A DNA stretch of 64,000 bases from CAWAWP01 sp963841205 (GCA_963841205.1 CAWJCH010000015.1:1-64000); one strand, 5' to 3'; positions 1-10,239 are shown, counted from the stretch's first letter. Translations and numbers: made by a program. Notes: a model not told the origin generated them from the sequence alone.

Positions 1-2
1 AC

Positions 3-362
3 GTGCGCGTGGAAGACGTGCGCGTGGCCAACCTGGTCCGCAACCGTCACCTGGCCACGTCCATCGCGGAGTCCATCGCGGACGCCGGCTGGGCGCAGTC
101 CCGGAGCATCCGCGAAGGCAGGGCAGCATGCGCCGGCCGTCGAGTCGTCGCGGTGCCACCGGCGCATACCTCGCAGGATTGTTCAGGCTGCGGGGCACGC
201 GCGCCGAAAAGCCTCAGCGTGCGCACCCACGTCTGCCCCACCTGCGGGCTGGTCCTGGACCGCGACGAGGACGCGGCCCGGAACATCCCATGGGCCGGGC
301 AGGCCCTTCGGGGACTCGCGGGGCTGCCCGCGGGGACGAACCGAGAATCCGCCACGCTTTAG
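3..362 (+). CDS. tnpB: TnpB (IS200/IS605 OrfB) nuclease, C-terminal part, cut by window edge
   Basis: The visible 119 residues are the C-terminal part of an IS605-type TnpB, an RNA-guided nuclease. They contain a zinc ribbon (CSGCG and CPTCG) followed by the last RuvC acidic motif in LDRDEDAARN, which is the usual family order. The upstream part with the first RuvC Asp lies outside the window. A hairpin and a conserved GAGTGTCA end follow directly, so this is the right end of an element. The frame is open to the window edge and ends at TAG. It is closely related to the full TnpB at 21321-22505, sharing the PKSLSVRTH and AGQALRG stretches. Whether the whole gene is intact cannot be judged. Confidence 0.88.
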   Translation: MRVEDVRVANLVRNRHLATSIAESIADAGWAQSRSIREGRAACAGRRVVAVPPAHTSQDCSGCGARAPKSLSVRTHVCPTCGLVLDRDEDAARNIPWAGQALRGLAGLPAGTNRESATL

Positions 363-378
363 GGCGTGCGGAGTGTCA
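339..378 (+). repeat. Right-end hairpin of the first TnpB element
   Basis: A stem-loop (GCCACGC, loop, GCGTGCGG) overlaps the last codons of the TnpB tail and is followed by GAGTGTCA. The same layout closes the TnpB element at 22555 and three tnpB-less elements in this window. In this family the RNA guide is copied from the sequence just after the right end, here from about position 379. Confidence 0.7.
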
Positions 379-476
379 GAGCCCCTTCGGATTGAGGTAA
401 GAACGTTGGCGGGGTGCCAAGTGAGTGCGACCGGCGTCGCGGAACGGCCCCTTGCCCACTCGGAGGAGACGCCACG

Positions 477-2099
477 ATGAGCGCCGTTAGCCGCCTGCTG
501 GCCCGCGTTGGAAAGCTGCCGCCCGCCGAGACGTATCGAGTTCGATCACGCGCGACCTGCGGACGCCGATGCGCGACGGCGCGGTGCTGCTGGGCGACCA
601 CTACACCCCGCGCGACCATCCACCCCGCCCGACGGTGCTCGTCCGCTCGCCGTACGGGCGCGCCGGCTCTGGGCGTGCTCTACGGTCGAATCTTCGCCGA
701 GCGCGGTTTCCAGGTCTTCATCCAGAGCGTGCGCGGCACCTTCGGCTCCGGCGGCACCTTCGATCCCTTCCGCCAGGAGCATGATGACGGCCTCGATACG
801 GTCGCGTGGATCCGCCAGCAGCCCTGGTTCACCGGCGCCTCTTCAGCATCGGCGCGAGCTACCTCGGCCTCACCCAGTGGTCCGTTGCGCCCTACAGCGA
901 CGCCTCAGGGCCATCGCGCCGCAGATCACCGCCTCCGACTTCTCGCGCCCACAGCACCCTGGCGGCGCCTTCTCGTACCAAGACATCCTCAGCTGGTCGC
1001 ACATGATGAGCATCCAGGAGCGCCGCTTCCGCCTCGCCACCATCCTCTCGCGACCCGCGAAACGCCTCGAGGCCGCCTACTCCACCCTGCCGATCGAAGA
1101 CGCCGATCTCGCCGCACTCGGCAAGCGTATCCCCTTCTACGGACCGTTTCTGGAGCACACGCCAGGCGATGAGTGGTGGCAGCCCGCCGAGAACAGCGCC
1201 CACATCGGCGACATCACCGGGCCTATCGCCTCGTCGGCGGCTGGTACGACATCTTCCTCCCCTGGCAGCTTGACGACTATCGCCTGCTCCGCGAGGCGGG
1301 GCGCGATCCCTCGCTGCTGATCGGTCCCTGGACGCACGGGCAACCAGCGAGCGTCGGGCCGATGCTTCGCGAGGCGCTCCGCCTCTTTGGGGCGGAGTCC
1401 TCCGGCAAGCGCGACGCCAATCGCCGTCCACCTGTGCGCATCTATGTGATGGGCGCGAAAGAGTGGCGCGATCTCGACGCGTGGCCGCCCACGCCGCGCC
1501 GCACCGAACGCTGGCATCTCCAGCCGGGCGGCGGACTGGCCCCCACCGTCCCTGCGGACTCCGAGCCTGATCGCTACCGCTATGATCCAGCCGACCCGAC
1601 GCCGGCGGTCGGTGGTCCGATACTCGGCGCGACCGCTGGCGCGAAAGACAACCGCGCACTTGAGGCCCGCGCCGATGTGCTCGTCTATTCCAGTGCGCCC
1701 CTCGCCGAAGACCTCGAAGTGATCGGCCCCGTTAGCGCCGAGATCTACCTGCGCTCTAGCAACGAGCACACGGACGTCTTCGTGCGCCTCTGCGACGTCG
1801 CCCCCGACGGCAAGTCGCTCAACATCTGCGACGGCATTCTGCGCCTCACCCCCGGCGCGCCCGCCGCTGATACGGACGGGGTCCGTTGCGCGCCCGTCGT
1901 TCAGTTCTGGCCCACGGCGCACCGTTTCCTGCGCGGACACCGCATCCGCGTGCAGGTCGCCAGCGGCGCGTTCCCACGCTTCTCCCGCAACACCGGCAGC
2001 GGCGAGCCGCTCGCCACCGCGACGAAGCTGATCGCCGCCGACCAGACGATCTATCACGACGTGGCGCACCCCTCGGCGATGCTGCTGCCCGTGATATAG
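477..2099 (+). pseudogene. CocE/NonD family hydrolase (X-Pro dipeptidyl-peptidase-like), multiply frameshifted
   Basis: Joined across frames this encodes a CocE/NonD-type serine hydrolase of about 540 residues, the normal family length. Recognisable parts are the oxyanion-region motif VRGTFGSGG, the catalytic-serine motif GASYLG, GGWYDIF and IGPWTHG in the alpha/beta-hydrolase core, and a C-terminal jelly-roll domain ending in HPSAMLLPVI. The ATG at 477 is chosen because GGAGGAG lies upstream and the sequence MSAVSRLLARVGKLPP is typical for the N-terminus. At least five frame changes occur (near 540, 665, 840, 905 and 1220), all apparently single-base. From 1225 the frame is clean to the stop. 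Substrate is unknown; CocE-like enzymes cleave esters or amides. This is either a decayed gene or a stretch with sequencing indels. Confidence 0.75.
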
Positions 2100-2230
2100 C
2101 CCTCACGATCAAGCACGTCGATCAGAGTGGTGCGCGTCACCAGCGGGATGACCCAGGGCCGTGAGGCCGTGTAGGGCGAGATCTGCACGAACTCGCCAGT
2201 AGAGCCGGTCTCGAAATGAAGCGGTTCGCA
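2054..2230 (-). pseudogene. Possible minus-strand coding remnant
   Basis: The stretch between the hydrolase stop and the ABC permease contains a minus-strand open frame. Its translation has a natural composition (for example GEFVQISPYTASRPWVIPL) and ends at a stop overlapping the hydrolase 3' end. No start codon with a ribosome site was seen and no family was recognised. It may be the tail of a gene lost by rearrangement. Support is weak. Confidence 0.2.
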
Positions 2231-2316
2231 CGCGATGGCAGCAGGAATGGGATGCAGCTAGCGGAGGCGCACCGGGGTGCTATCCAGCCTCCTCTGCCAC
2301 CACCTCCGTGGCGGCA

Positions 2317-3040
2317 TCACCTCGTACCGGCGATCAGGCGTTCGCGGTCGAACAACGCGGACACGAGCCGCCAGCCCAGCACATCAAGGATCAGGAGCGC
2401 TGCCGCGATCCAGAGGGCCAAGCCGAGCGACGCGGGGATCACGCCGAAGGCGATGAGGTACGCCACCACGAGGGTGGGCAGCCCCGTGATGGCGGCAAGC
2501 TGCTGGGCGGCACGGACATCATTCAGGCGCGTGGAAATCGCGAGGGCGACCCAGATCGAGAACATGGCGAGGAGCGGCGTGAACAGGACCTGAACGAGCA
2601 CGTCCGGCACCTGGAGGACCGCCGCTGCCACGGCCGGCTGGGCGAGGAGCTTTGTAGCAGTGAGGAAGAGCGCGTACACCGCGTACGCGACTATCGAGCG
2701 TCGGGACGAGGGCCGCCAGGGCCTTGGCCAGCAGCAGCTCCTCGCGCCGAATGGGCGTCGTGAGCACCGGCTCGAGCGTACCCTGCTCGCGCTCGCCAAC
2801 CACCGCGTAGCCGGCAAGAACCGCCGGCAGGATCGCCGGGATGCCGAGCAGGATCACCAGCGGATCGCCGTTGAGGAGCACGTTGGCGTCCGACGCGGGC
2901 AGGGCGATGACCTCGATCAACGGGAAACCGACGATGCCGAGGGGAAGGAAGGCCATCGTGGCCACGATCGTGCCCGTGCGCCGGTATTCGCGGATCTCCT
3001 TGCGGGCGAGGGCTCCCACACGGGTCGTGCTTGCGCTCAT
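2317..3040 (-). CDS. ABC-2 type exporter permease, one frameshift
   Basis: A hydrophobic permease of about 240 residues, partner of the ATPase just upstream. The N-terminal part (ARKEIREYRRTGTIVATM, then membrane spans around LPLGIVGFPLIEVIAL and LVILLGIPAILPAVLAGYAVV) contains the motif GEREQGTLEPVLTTPIRREELLLAK. This motif is diagnostic for ABC-2/NatB-like permeases. A frame change near 2696 separates it from the second half, which has three more spans (VAYAVYALFLTA, VALAIS, LGLALWIAAALLILDVLGW). The start codon overlaps the ATPase stop in an ATGA arrangement, indicating one translationally coupled operon. The single frameshift is probably a one-base sequencing error, since both halves are well conserved in character. 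The exported substrate is unknown. Confidence 0.8.
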
Positions 3041-4017
3041 TGCTTACCTGCCTCCACGTCCTCACCGATCAGCTCCAGATAGACATCTTCGAGGGTATGT
3101 TGCGACTCGGCGATCGAAAGCACATCGGCGCCCGCCGCGACGAGGGCGCGCGTGACCGCGGGCGCGGCCACGGTGGGATCGGCGACGGTGAGGAGATAGG
3201 CGCTGGAAGCTTCTTGCTGCCAGGTCGTGACCGCCGGGAGGCCGCTAAAGACCTGGCCAGGATCGCGGAGCGGCTCGAGCGTTCTGACCGCGAGGGTCTG
3301 GGCAAACAACCGCTGGCGCAGCTCGGCGGGGCGGCCGATCGCGCGCAGGGTGGAGTTCAGGAGCGCGACCCGGTCGCAGAGGCGCTCCGCCTCCTCCAGG
3401 CGGTGGGTCGTGAGAAAGATCGTCACGCCCTGCTGGCGCAGCCCGGCGATCAAGTCGTGGACCTCGCGCGCGGCGACCGGGTCGAGGCCCGAGGTCGGCT
3501 CGTCGAGGAAGAGCACGTCCGCATCGTTGAGCAACGCCCTGGCCAGACTGACGCGCTGGCGCAGGCCCTTTGAGAGCTTGCCGCACAGGTCGTTGGCCCG
3601 CCCGGCCAGGTTGACCGCGCGGAGCGCGCGCTCGATGCGCTCTCGGGCATCGGGCAGGGCATAGAGCCCGGCGAAGCACTCGAGGTTCTCGACGACGCTC
3701 AGGCGGAGGTAGAGCCCCGGCGCCTCCGGCATGATTGCGATGCGTTGGCGGATCGCCGCGCCGTTCTCCGACGTGAGCGGGAGGCCAGCGACCGTCGCCG
3801 AGCCGGAGGTCGGGGCGATGAGCGTGCCGAGCGTCCGCACGGTCGTCGTCTTGCCGGCGCCGTTTGGCCCGAGAAAGCCGAAGACCTCGCCGAAGCCGAT
3901 CTCGAACGAGACATCTTGGAATGCGACCCGGTCACCGAAGCGCTTGGTCAGATTGTGAGCAGAGAGCGCTGGACCACTCAGCTTCCCCGCTGTTGCCGCT
4001 ACCTGCGCCATGCTCAT
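3037..4017 (-). CDS. ABC transporter ATP-binding protein (ABC-2 exporter)
   Basis: Cytoplasmic ATPase that powers the neighbouring permease, about 326 residues. It shows a Walker A motif (GPNGAGKTTT), the ABC signature (LSKGLRQRVSLARALL), Walker B (VLFLDEPTSGLDP) and the H-loop (LTTHRLEEAERL). The C-terminal ~80 residues are the extra domain common in CcmA/NatA-like ATPases. The frame is open 59 codons further upstream, but the start at 4017 (MSMAQVAA) is preferred because family members begin shortly before the first beta strand (ALSAHNLTKRFG). Its stop overlaps the permease start. Confidence 0.92.
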   Translation of the reverse strand: MSMAQVAATAGKLSGPALSAHNLTKRFGDRVAFQDVSFEIGFGEVFGFLGPNGAGKTTTVRTLGTLIAPTSGSATVAGLPLTSENGAAIRQRIAIMPEAPGLYLRLSVVENLECFAGLYALPDARERIERALRAVNLAGRANDLCGKLSKGLRQRVSLARALLNDADVLFLDEPTSGLDPVAAREVHDLIAGLRQQGVTIFLTTHRLEEAERLCDRVALLNSTLRAIGRPAELRQRLFAQTLAVRTLEPLRDPGQVFSGLPAVTTWQQEASSAYLLTVADPTVAAPAVTRALVAAGADVLSIAESQHTLEDVYLELIGEDVEAGKQ

Positions 4018-4387
4018 AAAGCGTTCACCTCGCACGGTCGATGCACTCGCGCTCCGTCCTACCGCCGAGGCCGATGGTATCGACGCGGGAATATCTCGCC
4101 CCGGTTCGGGAGCGGGCTGAGTGGGCTCGGGCCCCTGACCCCCAGCGTGTCCGCGGTCGCGCTCAAAGCAGCGCCGCGGGTCCTCCCTTGGCATTCCACA
4201 TCAACAGCCTACTCTTGATGAGGCTGAGGCGCAAGCGCCCCGCGAGTAACCGCGCCATCGACAGACGGAAAGGCAGGGTGCGTACCTACAATCACGAGCG
4301 TGCGCCAGTCATCGGCGCGTGGTCGGCCGGTACGGGCCGGAGGCGGAGGCAGTGGCCGGATGGATGCCCACTGCCCGTCAGTAAAAA
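4018..4387. other. Intergenic, 370 bp, nothing recognised
   Basis: This lies between the start of the ABC operon and the left inverted repeat of the 1.7-kb insertion sequence. No convincing gene, RNA or terminator was seen. The poly-A run at 4383-4387 is the likely insertion target of the IS. Confidence 0.4.
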
Positions 4388-6132
4388 CTAGGACGGTAAA
4401 GCCCTCTTGACCGAGAGAAGTACGCTGGGGACAGGCAGGAGGCGCTGGGTCGGAAGAGGGGGTGGGGGATGGGACGACGCGGGAGTCGGTCAGCTGCCGG
4501 CCACGAGCAGGTACTCAGTCCGCTCCACGACGAGTGCAGTGTGTGTGGGCACCGCTTGTGGATGGCCTATCATCACCATCGCACGGTCGTGCGCCTCGAC
4601 GGGTTGTGGCACCTGACCATCCGTGTCCGGCACTGCGTGAACGCCCTCTGCTCGCAGTATCATCGCGCCTATGTGCCCGAAGAAGCGGGCGCTTGGGCGC
4701 TGCCCCAAGGCGAGTTTGGTCTCGACGTCATCGCGCTCATTGGGCAGCTGCGATCGCGCGAGCAGCGCAGTGTGCCCCAGATCCATCACCTGCTCCGCGA
4801 GCGGGGGGTAGCGATCGCCGAGCGCAGCGTGACCGTGTTGCTGCACCGCTACGAGGAGTTGGTGGCGCTGCGCCTGGCCGATCCGGCGCGACTGCGGCAG
4901 CGCCTGGCAGGACAAGGTGGGGTCATCTTGGCGCTCGATGGCTTGCAGCCGGATGTGGGACACGAGGTCTTGTGGGTGCTGCGCGACGTGATCTCGGGCG
5001 AGCCGCTGCTGGCGCGCAGCCTCTTGGGGGCGACCGCGGACGATCTCGCGCCATTGCTCGAAGACGTGCACACGGTCCTCACGGGCGAGCGAGCCGAGGA
5101 CGCCATCCCCATTCGCGGCGTGATCTCCGATGGGCAGGTCTCCATCCGCCACGCGGTGGCCCGTGTGCTGCCCGGGGTGCCCCACCAGCTCTGCCAATTT
5201 CATTACCTGCGCGAAGCGGCGCGGCCGATCTTCGAAGCGGACCGGCACGCCAAGAAGGAACTCAAGAAGCGCGTGCGCGGCGTGCGCCCGATTGAGCGCA
5301 GTCTCGAAGTTGAAGACAGCCAGAGCGAGGCGGAGGCCCAAGCGGCGCGGGGCGATTGCTTGGCGGTGCGCAGCGCCCTCACCGACGACGGGCGCCCGCC
5401 GCTGGCCGCCTCGGGCCTCAAGCTCAAGGGGCGGCTCGAGGCGATTGCCGACTCGCTCGAGCGGGTGCAGCACGTCCGAGCGGCGCCAGCCAACGGAGCA
5501 CCGGGGCAGGGGGGCTGATCAAGCCGCTCGCCCGGTTACTGGGACTGCTGCGGCACGGATTGGCGGCGACCGCGCCCCTGTGGCCACCGATCCAGACCGC
5601 CTATGCCCTGGTCCACCAGGCGGCCCATCTGCTCGCCAACCACGACGACCTGGACGGGGCGGCGCTGAGCCAGACCTACCGGGAGCAGGTGCTGACCCCC
5701 CTGCGCGCCCACCAAGCGCCAGGGGATCCGCTGGCCCTCGCCACTACCCACTTCGCCAAGGTAACGGCCAGCTACTGGCCCGGGCTGTTTCACTGCTACG
5801 ACGTGGCGGGCCTGCCGCGTACCAACAACGATTTAGAGCAGTACTTCGGCGCCGCACGCCACCTGGAGCGGCGCGCGACCGGACGCAAGGGCGCTTCGCC
5901 GGCGCTGGTCGTGCGCGGAGCGGTGCGGGTGGTGGCGCTGCTGGCGATGCGGCAGCAGGCCTTCGCGGCTGATGAGCTGCGCCCGCGCGACATCGCCGCC
6001 TGGAAGGCGCTGCGCCAGCGCACTGACGCCCGCCACCACACACGGCGCGCCCAGGCCCGCTTCCGCCGCGATCCCGCCACCTACCTAGCAACCTTAGAGG
6101 AACAACTGCTCAAGCCGGCTTTACCGTCCTAG
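4388..6132 (+). mobile_element. Complete insertion sequence with 22-bp terminal inverted repeats
   Basis: The element is 1745 bp. The left end, 4388-4409, and the right end, 6111-6132, are inverted repeats matching at 20 of 22 positions (core CTAGGACGGTAAAGCC). It is flanked by A-runs (five A before, seven A after), which look like a target duplication of an A-tract; its exact length cannot be read. The single gene inside is a DDE transposase with a Zn-type N-terminus and a C-x-FHY motif. This resembles the ISL3/MULE-like superfamily, but the ISfinder family was not assigned. The transposase stop codon TAG is formed by the last three bases of the right repeat. Confidence 0.88.
4469..6132 (+). 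CDS. DDE transposase of the 1.7-kb IS, one frameshift
   Basis: Catalyses movement of the surrounding element. Order of features: an N-terminal cysteine zone (CSVCGHRL ... CVNALC, residues ~22-55), an HTH-like region (SVPQIHHLLRERGVAIAERSV), then the catalytic core. The likely acidic triad is Asp in ILALDGLQPD, Asp in GVISDGQVSIRH followed by CQFHYLRE, and Glu in NNDLEQYFG. The first part runs to about 5470. The conserved C-terminal half (from LIKPLARLLGLL) continues in another frame, so a frame change lies near 5470-5510. This may be decay, a sequencing error or programmed frameshifting; the site shows no obvious slippery heptamer. ATG at 4469 is the first start in frame, and a GTG or internal start is possible. 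Confidence 0.82.
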
Positions 6133-6288
6133 AAAAAAATGCATGGCGGCCATGCGGCCACGCTAAGGCATCTACTCGGCGTTTCGAACTGGCTTGTAGG
6201 TGCACGCCGGGAAAACGCACATCCCCCGCTGCTCCGTATGCTGGAGGCGGGGGATGGCACGAGATGGTTCTCGGCGAACGTCGGCCTC

Positions 6289-7996
6289 TTAGAGGGCCGG
6301 CTCGAAGAGTGGCTCGGGGGCCACATCGCCGATCTCGCTGGTCAGGCGCTCCGCAGGCTGGCGGCCACGCAGCGGGATCTCGCGCAGGAAGAGGCGCCCA
6401 ACGCCGAGCAGCATCATCACCATGCCGATAGCGAAGGCCAGCGTCACCGACGTGGAGAAGCTGTCCTTGACGTTCGTGGCAAACTGCGCCGCAAGGCTGG
6501 AACTGCTGTGGACCGAGTGTTGGTGCGCGGAGTGACGGCATGTGAGGCGGCGTTCAGCGTTCCAGGGTTGCTCAGCTTGCTCGTGTCGACGTATGGCGCG
6601 AGCGCGGCAGGCATGCACTCGACGTCTTGCTGGTGAAGGTGTTGGTCACAATCGCGCCCAGCACCGCGACGCCGATCGAGGCTGCCCAGCGAGCGGAAGA
6701 AGGTCAGCGACGAGGTCACCTGTCCGATCTTGTCGCGGGTGAAGGCGTTCTGCACGATGATGGTGAAGAGGCTCATCAGCAGCGCCGATGCCCAGACCGG
6801 TGATCACCATGTTGCGCACCAGCTCGCCGTTGGTCGTGGTCGGACGTCATGCGCGAGAGCAGGAACATGCCGAAGCGCGCCGACGACGAAGCCGACCATC
6901 GCCAGCATCTTGTAGCGACCGGTGCGCGAGAGCAGCTGGCCGCCGACGATGCTGCTGATGATGAAGCCGATCATCATCGGCGTGATGACCAGACCGGAAT
7001 TCGTCGCCGATCTGGCCGAGACGCTCCTGCACGAAGAGCGGTCAGGATAGGCGATCGCGCCAAACATCCCCGCGCTGAGCGAGGAACATCGTGAACGATC
7101 GAGATGGCGAAGATGTCGGTCTTGAAGAGCCGCGGGCTGATGATCGGCTCGGCGGCTGGCGCAGCTCGATGTAGATGAAGGCGGCCAGCACCAACGCCGC
7201 GAGGACGAAGAGGCCGAGTGATCTGCCACGAGTTCCAGGCGAGCTCGGTGCCGTCACGTTGACCGCCCAGAGAGCGCCAGCAGCAGCGGCACCGCCCAGA
7301 CGATCAGGAGCGCCGGCGCCAAGGTAGTCGATCGCGATGCTGCGCGTCGGACGAGCAGTCTGGGCACGCGAGGCCGGCGGTGACGAGCGCTAAGGCGCCG
7401 ACCGGCATGTTGATGTAGAAGACCCAGCGCCAGCCCCAGTTATCGGTGATCGCGCCGCCGAGCAGCGGCCCGACGATCGTGGCGAGTCCGAAGACGGCGA
7501 TGAAGAGTCCCTGCCACTTGCCGCGCTCGGCCGGCGGGAAGATGTCGCCGATGATCGCCAGCGCAATCGGCATCAGCGCGCCGGCGCCCAGTCCCTGGAT
7601 GCCGCGATAGAGCGACCAGCTGCGCCATGTTCTGGCTGGTGCCCGAGAGCGCCGAGCCGATCAGGAAGATCGACCATGCCGCCGAGGAAGAAGATACGGC
7701 GACCGTAGATGTCGGAGAGCTTGCCGATAGATCGGCACGGTAACCGTCGAGGCGAGCAGGTAGGAGGTGACAACCCAGGTGTAGTTCGGCTGCCGCCGCC
7801 CAGGTGCACCGATGACCTGCGGCAGCGCCGTACCGACGACGGTCTGGTCGAGCGCCGCGAGCAGCATGCCGAGCATCAGCGATACGATTATCGGGATAAT
7901 TTGCTTGATGTCGAAATGCGGGGTCTCGTCGGCCCTAGCCGCGCCGTTCGAGCCCGCTACCAGACTTGGGTCATTCGTCGCGAGAGACTGTGCCAC
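6289..7996 (-). pseudogene. MFS drug-efflux transporter (DHA2/EmrB type), heavily frameshifted
   Basis: Reading across frames gives a membrane transporter of about 560 residues. Recognisable pieces in order are the N-terminal span IIVSLMLGMLLAALDQTVVGTALP (antiporter motif D), motif A GKLSDIYGRR, motif C in VFGLATIVGPLLGG with WGWRWVFYINMPVG, middle spans, IGFIISSIVGGQLLSRTGRYK, and a C-terminal span near 6440. At least eight single-base frame changes are needed. It lies directly after the MarR gene with a 26-bp overlap, the classic layout of a regulator-controlled multidrug pump. The overlap and conserved motifs favour a functional pump spoiled by base-calling errors, but true decay cannot be excluded. 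Confidence 0.75.
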
Positions 7997-8507
7997 TGGT
8001 TACTCCTACTGTGTCTGCTGGCTGGTTGTGCTTGTGCGTTGTCTCAGCCTGCGAGTGCGGCGCGGTTCGTTCCGCGATCGCACGGAGCGACTGCATCCCC
8101 TGACGAAGTGCGGTCAGATCGTCCGGCGACATCGCCTCGAGCCACTGGGCGAACCGGTCGAGGTTGCCCTGGCGCAGCCGGGTGACGAGCTCTTCGCCGG
8201 CCTCGGTGCGCGTCACCAGCGTGCGGCGTCGGTCGGTCGCGTCCTCCGTGCGCCGGGCGAGGCCGAGTTGCACCAATCGATCTACCAGGATGCTGGAAGC
8301 CGGCTTGCCGATGTCTAGACATGCGGCGATGTCGGAGATGGTGGTGTCGCCGTCGGCGGCGAGCAGCATCAGCGTTCGCAGTTGCCCGATCGAGAGATCG
8401 AGCGCCGTCCAGACCTTCCAGTCGGGCCCTTTCATGCAATGAGAAACGGCGTTCTGGGCCTCAAGCACCGCGCGTACATCATTGGAGTAGCGGGAGAGGT
8501 CGTCCAT
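7971..8507 (-). CDS. MarR-family transcriptional regulator
   Basis: A 178-residue winged-helix repressor. The recognition region is TISDIAACLDIGKPASSILVD, and the wing follows in LVQLGLARRTEDATDRRRTLV, the classical D-x-R-DRR MarR signature. Helical dimerisation segments lie on both sides. Such proteins repress an adjacent efflux gene until a phenolic or drug-like ligand binds. It overlaps the start of the downstream MFS gene by 26 bp, so the two are co-transcribed. The start at 8507 is supported by a strong AAAGGAGG Shine-Dalgarno six bases upstream and by the promoter at 8537-8565. Confidence 0.93.
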   Translation of the reverse strand: MDDLSRYSNDVRAVLEAQNAVSHCMKGPDWKVWTALDLSIGQLRTLMLLAADGDTTISDIAACLDIGKPASSILVDRLVQLGLARRTEDATDRRRTLVTRTEAGEELVTRLRQGNLDRFAQWLEAMSPDDLTALRQGMQSLRAIAERTAPHSQAETTHKHNQPADTVGVTSGTVSRDE

Positions 8508-8536
8508 TGCGGCCTCCTTTCGTTCGTGATAGAAAT

Positions 8537-8565
8537 ATATTACAGCAATTGTTTCGATTTGTCAA
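8537..8565 (-). promoter_or_regulatory. Sigma-70 promoter of the marR-MFS operon
   Basis: On the minus strand a perfect TTGACA (8565-8560) is followed after 17 bases by TAATAT (8542-8537), in a locally AT-rich patch that stands out from the GC-rich surroundings. Transcription would start about 20-25 bases before the MarR start codon. A MarR operator is expected to overlap this region. Only a weak TTG...CAA symmetry is visible, so the operator itself is not assigned. Confidence 0.75.
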
Positions 8566-8799
8566 ACCAATTTCAAAGCGACAACTATTTCCCGTTCGGA
8601 GAATGGTTTGGTGTTCCGTTATACCAGGTCGCGGCATGCCGTTGTCGTTTGTCGCCGCGCCAAGTTCTGGGCCCACCACGGGGGGCATCGGAGCCATTCT
8701 CCAACTGTACGGTGCGACGGCGTATTATGCGTATCTTGGGCCGAGCTCAGCAACATGCGCCGCAGGTATTGATAGGTTCATCTCAAATCTTCGGCGCGG

Positions 8800-9005
8800 A
8801 TACCCCCGGCTTTAGCTGCAGGGAGGAAGCGCCGTCTCCTTTCACATGGTATCCTGTTTTGTGTACCGCAGGGCCTGCGGGAATTTACGCCTGTGGAGCG
8901 GGGCCGAGAACCATGGTCCCAACGAGCGTGTGAGACCGCCCCAGGGCATCTGGACGGCAGTGCTCGGCCCAGGAATCCCCTAGCTTTAGCTATGGGGAGT
9001 GGTCA
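8800..9005 (+). mobile_element. tnpB-less IS605-type element (copy 1)
   Basis: About 205 bp with no open frame. The left end carries a hairpin around CCCCCGGCTTTAGC followed by GGGAGGAAGCGCCG. The right end carries CCCCTAGCTTTAGCTATGGGG and then AGTGGTCA. The same ends occur in the element at 52749-52989 (opposite strand). Both share an internal near-palindrome CCGCAGGGCCTGCGG (here 8866-8880) followed by similar sequence. The right end also matches the ends of the two TnpB elements in this window. It looks like a non-autonomous derivative that kept the ends and perhaps an omega-RNA scaffold. Exact borders are estimated. Confidence 0.65.
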
Positions 9006-9030
9006 ATGGGCTATTATGCTATTCAACTAG

Positions 9031-9899
9031 AGCCTGTTGTGGACTCGAGGTCGAGGGGTGGTAGCATGGGGCATGTCTACTCCTCCCCTGACACGCAAGC
9101 CCTATCCGAGTGACGTCAGCGACGAGGAATGGGCCTTCGTCGCTGCCTACGTGAGCGCTGGTACGCGAGGACGCGCCGCAGCGGCGCCACGACCTGCGCG
9201 AGGTCTTCAACGGCCTGCGCTGGTTGGTGCGCACCGGCGCGCGAGTGGCGCATGCTGCCGCACGACTTCCCGCGTTGGGACGCCGTCTACCAGCAGACGC
9301 GCCGCTGGCTCGACGCCGGCGTCTTCGAGGCGATCGTGCACGACCTGCGCACCCTGCTGCGCCTGGAGGCGGGGCGCACCGGCCCGCCCACGGCGGCCAT
9401 CCGGGACAGCACGACCCTGCAGAGCACGCCCGAGAGCGGTGGCCGGGCCGGCGACGACGGGCACAAGCGGCGCAAGGGCTCGAAGCTGCACGCCGCGGTC
9501 GACACGCTCGGCCATCTGCTGGCGCTGCAGGTCACGCCGGCCGACGCCCACGACCGGGCCCAGGTCGACGTGCTGGCCGCGGCGGTCCAGGAGGCCACCG
9601 GTGAGACCGTCGAGCTGGCCGACGTCGACCAGGGCTACACCGGCGACGAGCCGGCGGATGCCGCGGCGACCCACGGCATCCGCCTCGAGGTCGTCAAGCT
9701 GCCCGAGGCCAAGCATGGCTTCGTCCTCCTGGCCCAAGCGCTGGGTCGTCGAGCGCGGCTTCGCCTGGGCCGCCCGCTTCCGCCGCCTGGCCCGCGACTA
9801 CGAACGCCGGCCCCAAGTCCTGGCGGGCCTGCATTTCCTCGCCTTCGCCTGCCTCATGCTCCATCGGCTGACCCCTGTACTGCTAGTCCACAACAGGCT
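9031..9899 (+). mobile_element. IS5-family insertion sequence flanked by CTAG
   Basis: An 869-bp element with perfect 15-bp inverted ends (AGCCTGTTGTGGACT and its complement), flanked on both sides by CTAG, so 19 bp match in all. CTAG is a typical target of IS5-type elements. The element sits 26 bp beyond the right end of the tnpB-less element. Its single transposase is frameshifted, so it may be immobile unless the shifts are sequencing errors. Confidence 0.85.
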
Positions 9900-9903
9900 C
9901 TAG
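9073..9903 (+). pseudogene. IS5-family DDE transposase, about three frameshifts
   Basis: Joined across frames the protein is about 275 residues, typical for small IS5-type transposases. Visible parts are the N-terminal SDVSDEEWAFVAAY, the DUF4096-like region (HDLREVFNGLRWLVRTGA, EWRMLPHDFPRWDAVYQQ), the first catalytic Asp in IRDSTTLQS, the second in ADVDQGYTGDE, and the Glu in WVVERGFAWAARFRRLARDYE. Frame changes lie near 9160, 9240 and 9735. The stop codon TAG is supplied by the flanking CTAG, not by the element. Confidence 0.85.
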
Positions 9904-10132
9904 CTCTAGAGCACGGCACCGTCGTCGCGAGCGATGTGGTCAACGCGGCCTGCGCCGCCCGCGATAACTTCGCGAACTGCACCCAGGCGCTCGGCTGGAT
10001 GGATTTTTTGAAAGTCATCCCCGCGAGCGAAATCTGGATGATCCAGGGGGTCGAGACCGCCCTTTTTTCGGGCTCCTTGCCCTGGGGCTGCTCGCCTTCG
10101 CGGTCTGGTTCATCGCGCGACGCGGAGAATGA
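9904..10132 (+). pseudogene. C-terminal fragment of a membrane protein, probably an MFS transporter
   Basis: After the IS5 element a short coding tail can be read. It carries a soluble stretch (ARDNFANCTQALGWMDF) and then, after one frame change near 10063 in a T-run, a final membrane span LLALGLLAFAVWFIARRGE and a stop. No upstream part exists on the other side of the mobile elements. It is therefore an orphan tail, possibly separated from its gene by insertion and deletion. The family call is tentative. Confidence 0.35.
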
Positions 10133-10239
10133 GGTCAGCCGCTCCCGACTCGTTCTGCGCTCTATGGTGAGATACGTGGCCGCAGCTCACATGCAACGCA
10201 GTTCGCATGTGAGCGCTCTTCTCGCGCAGGCAGCGTCGT

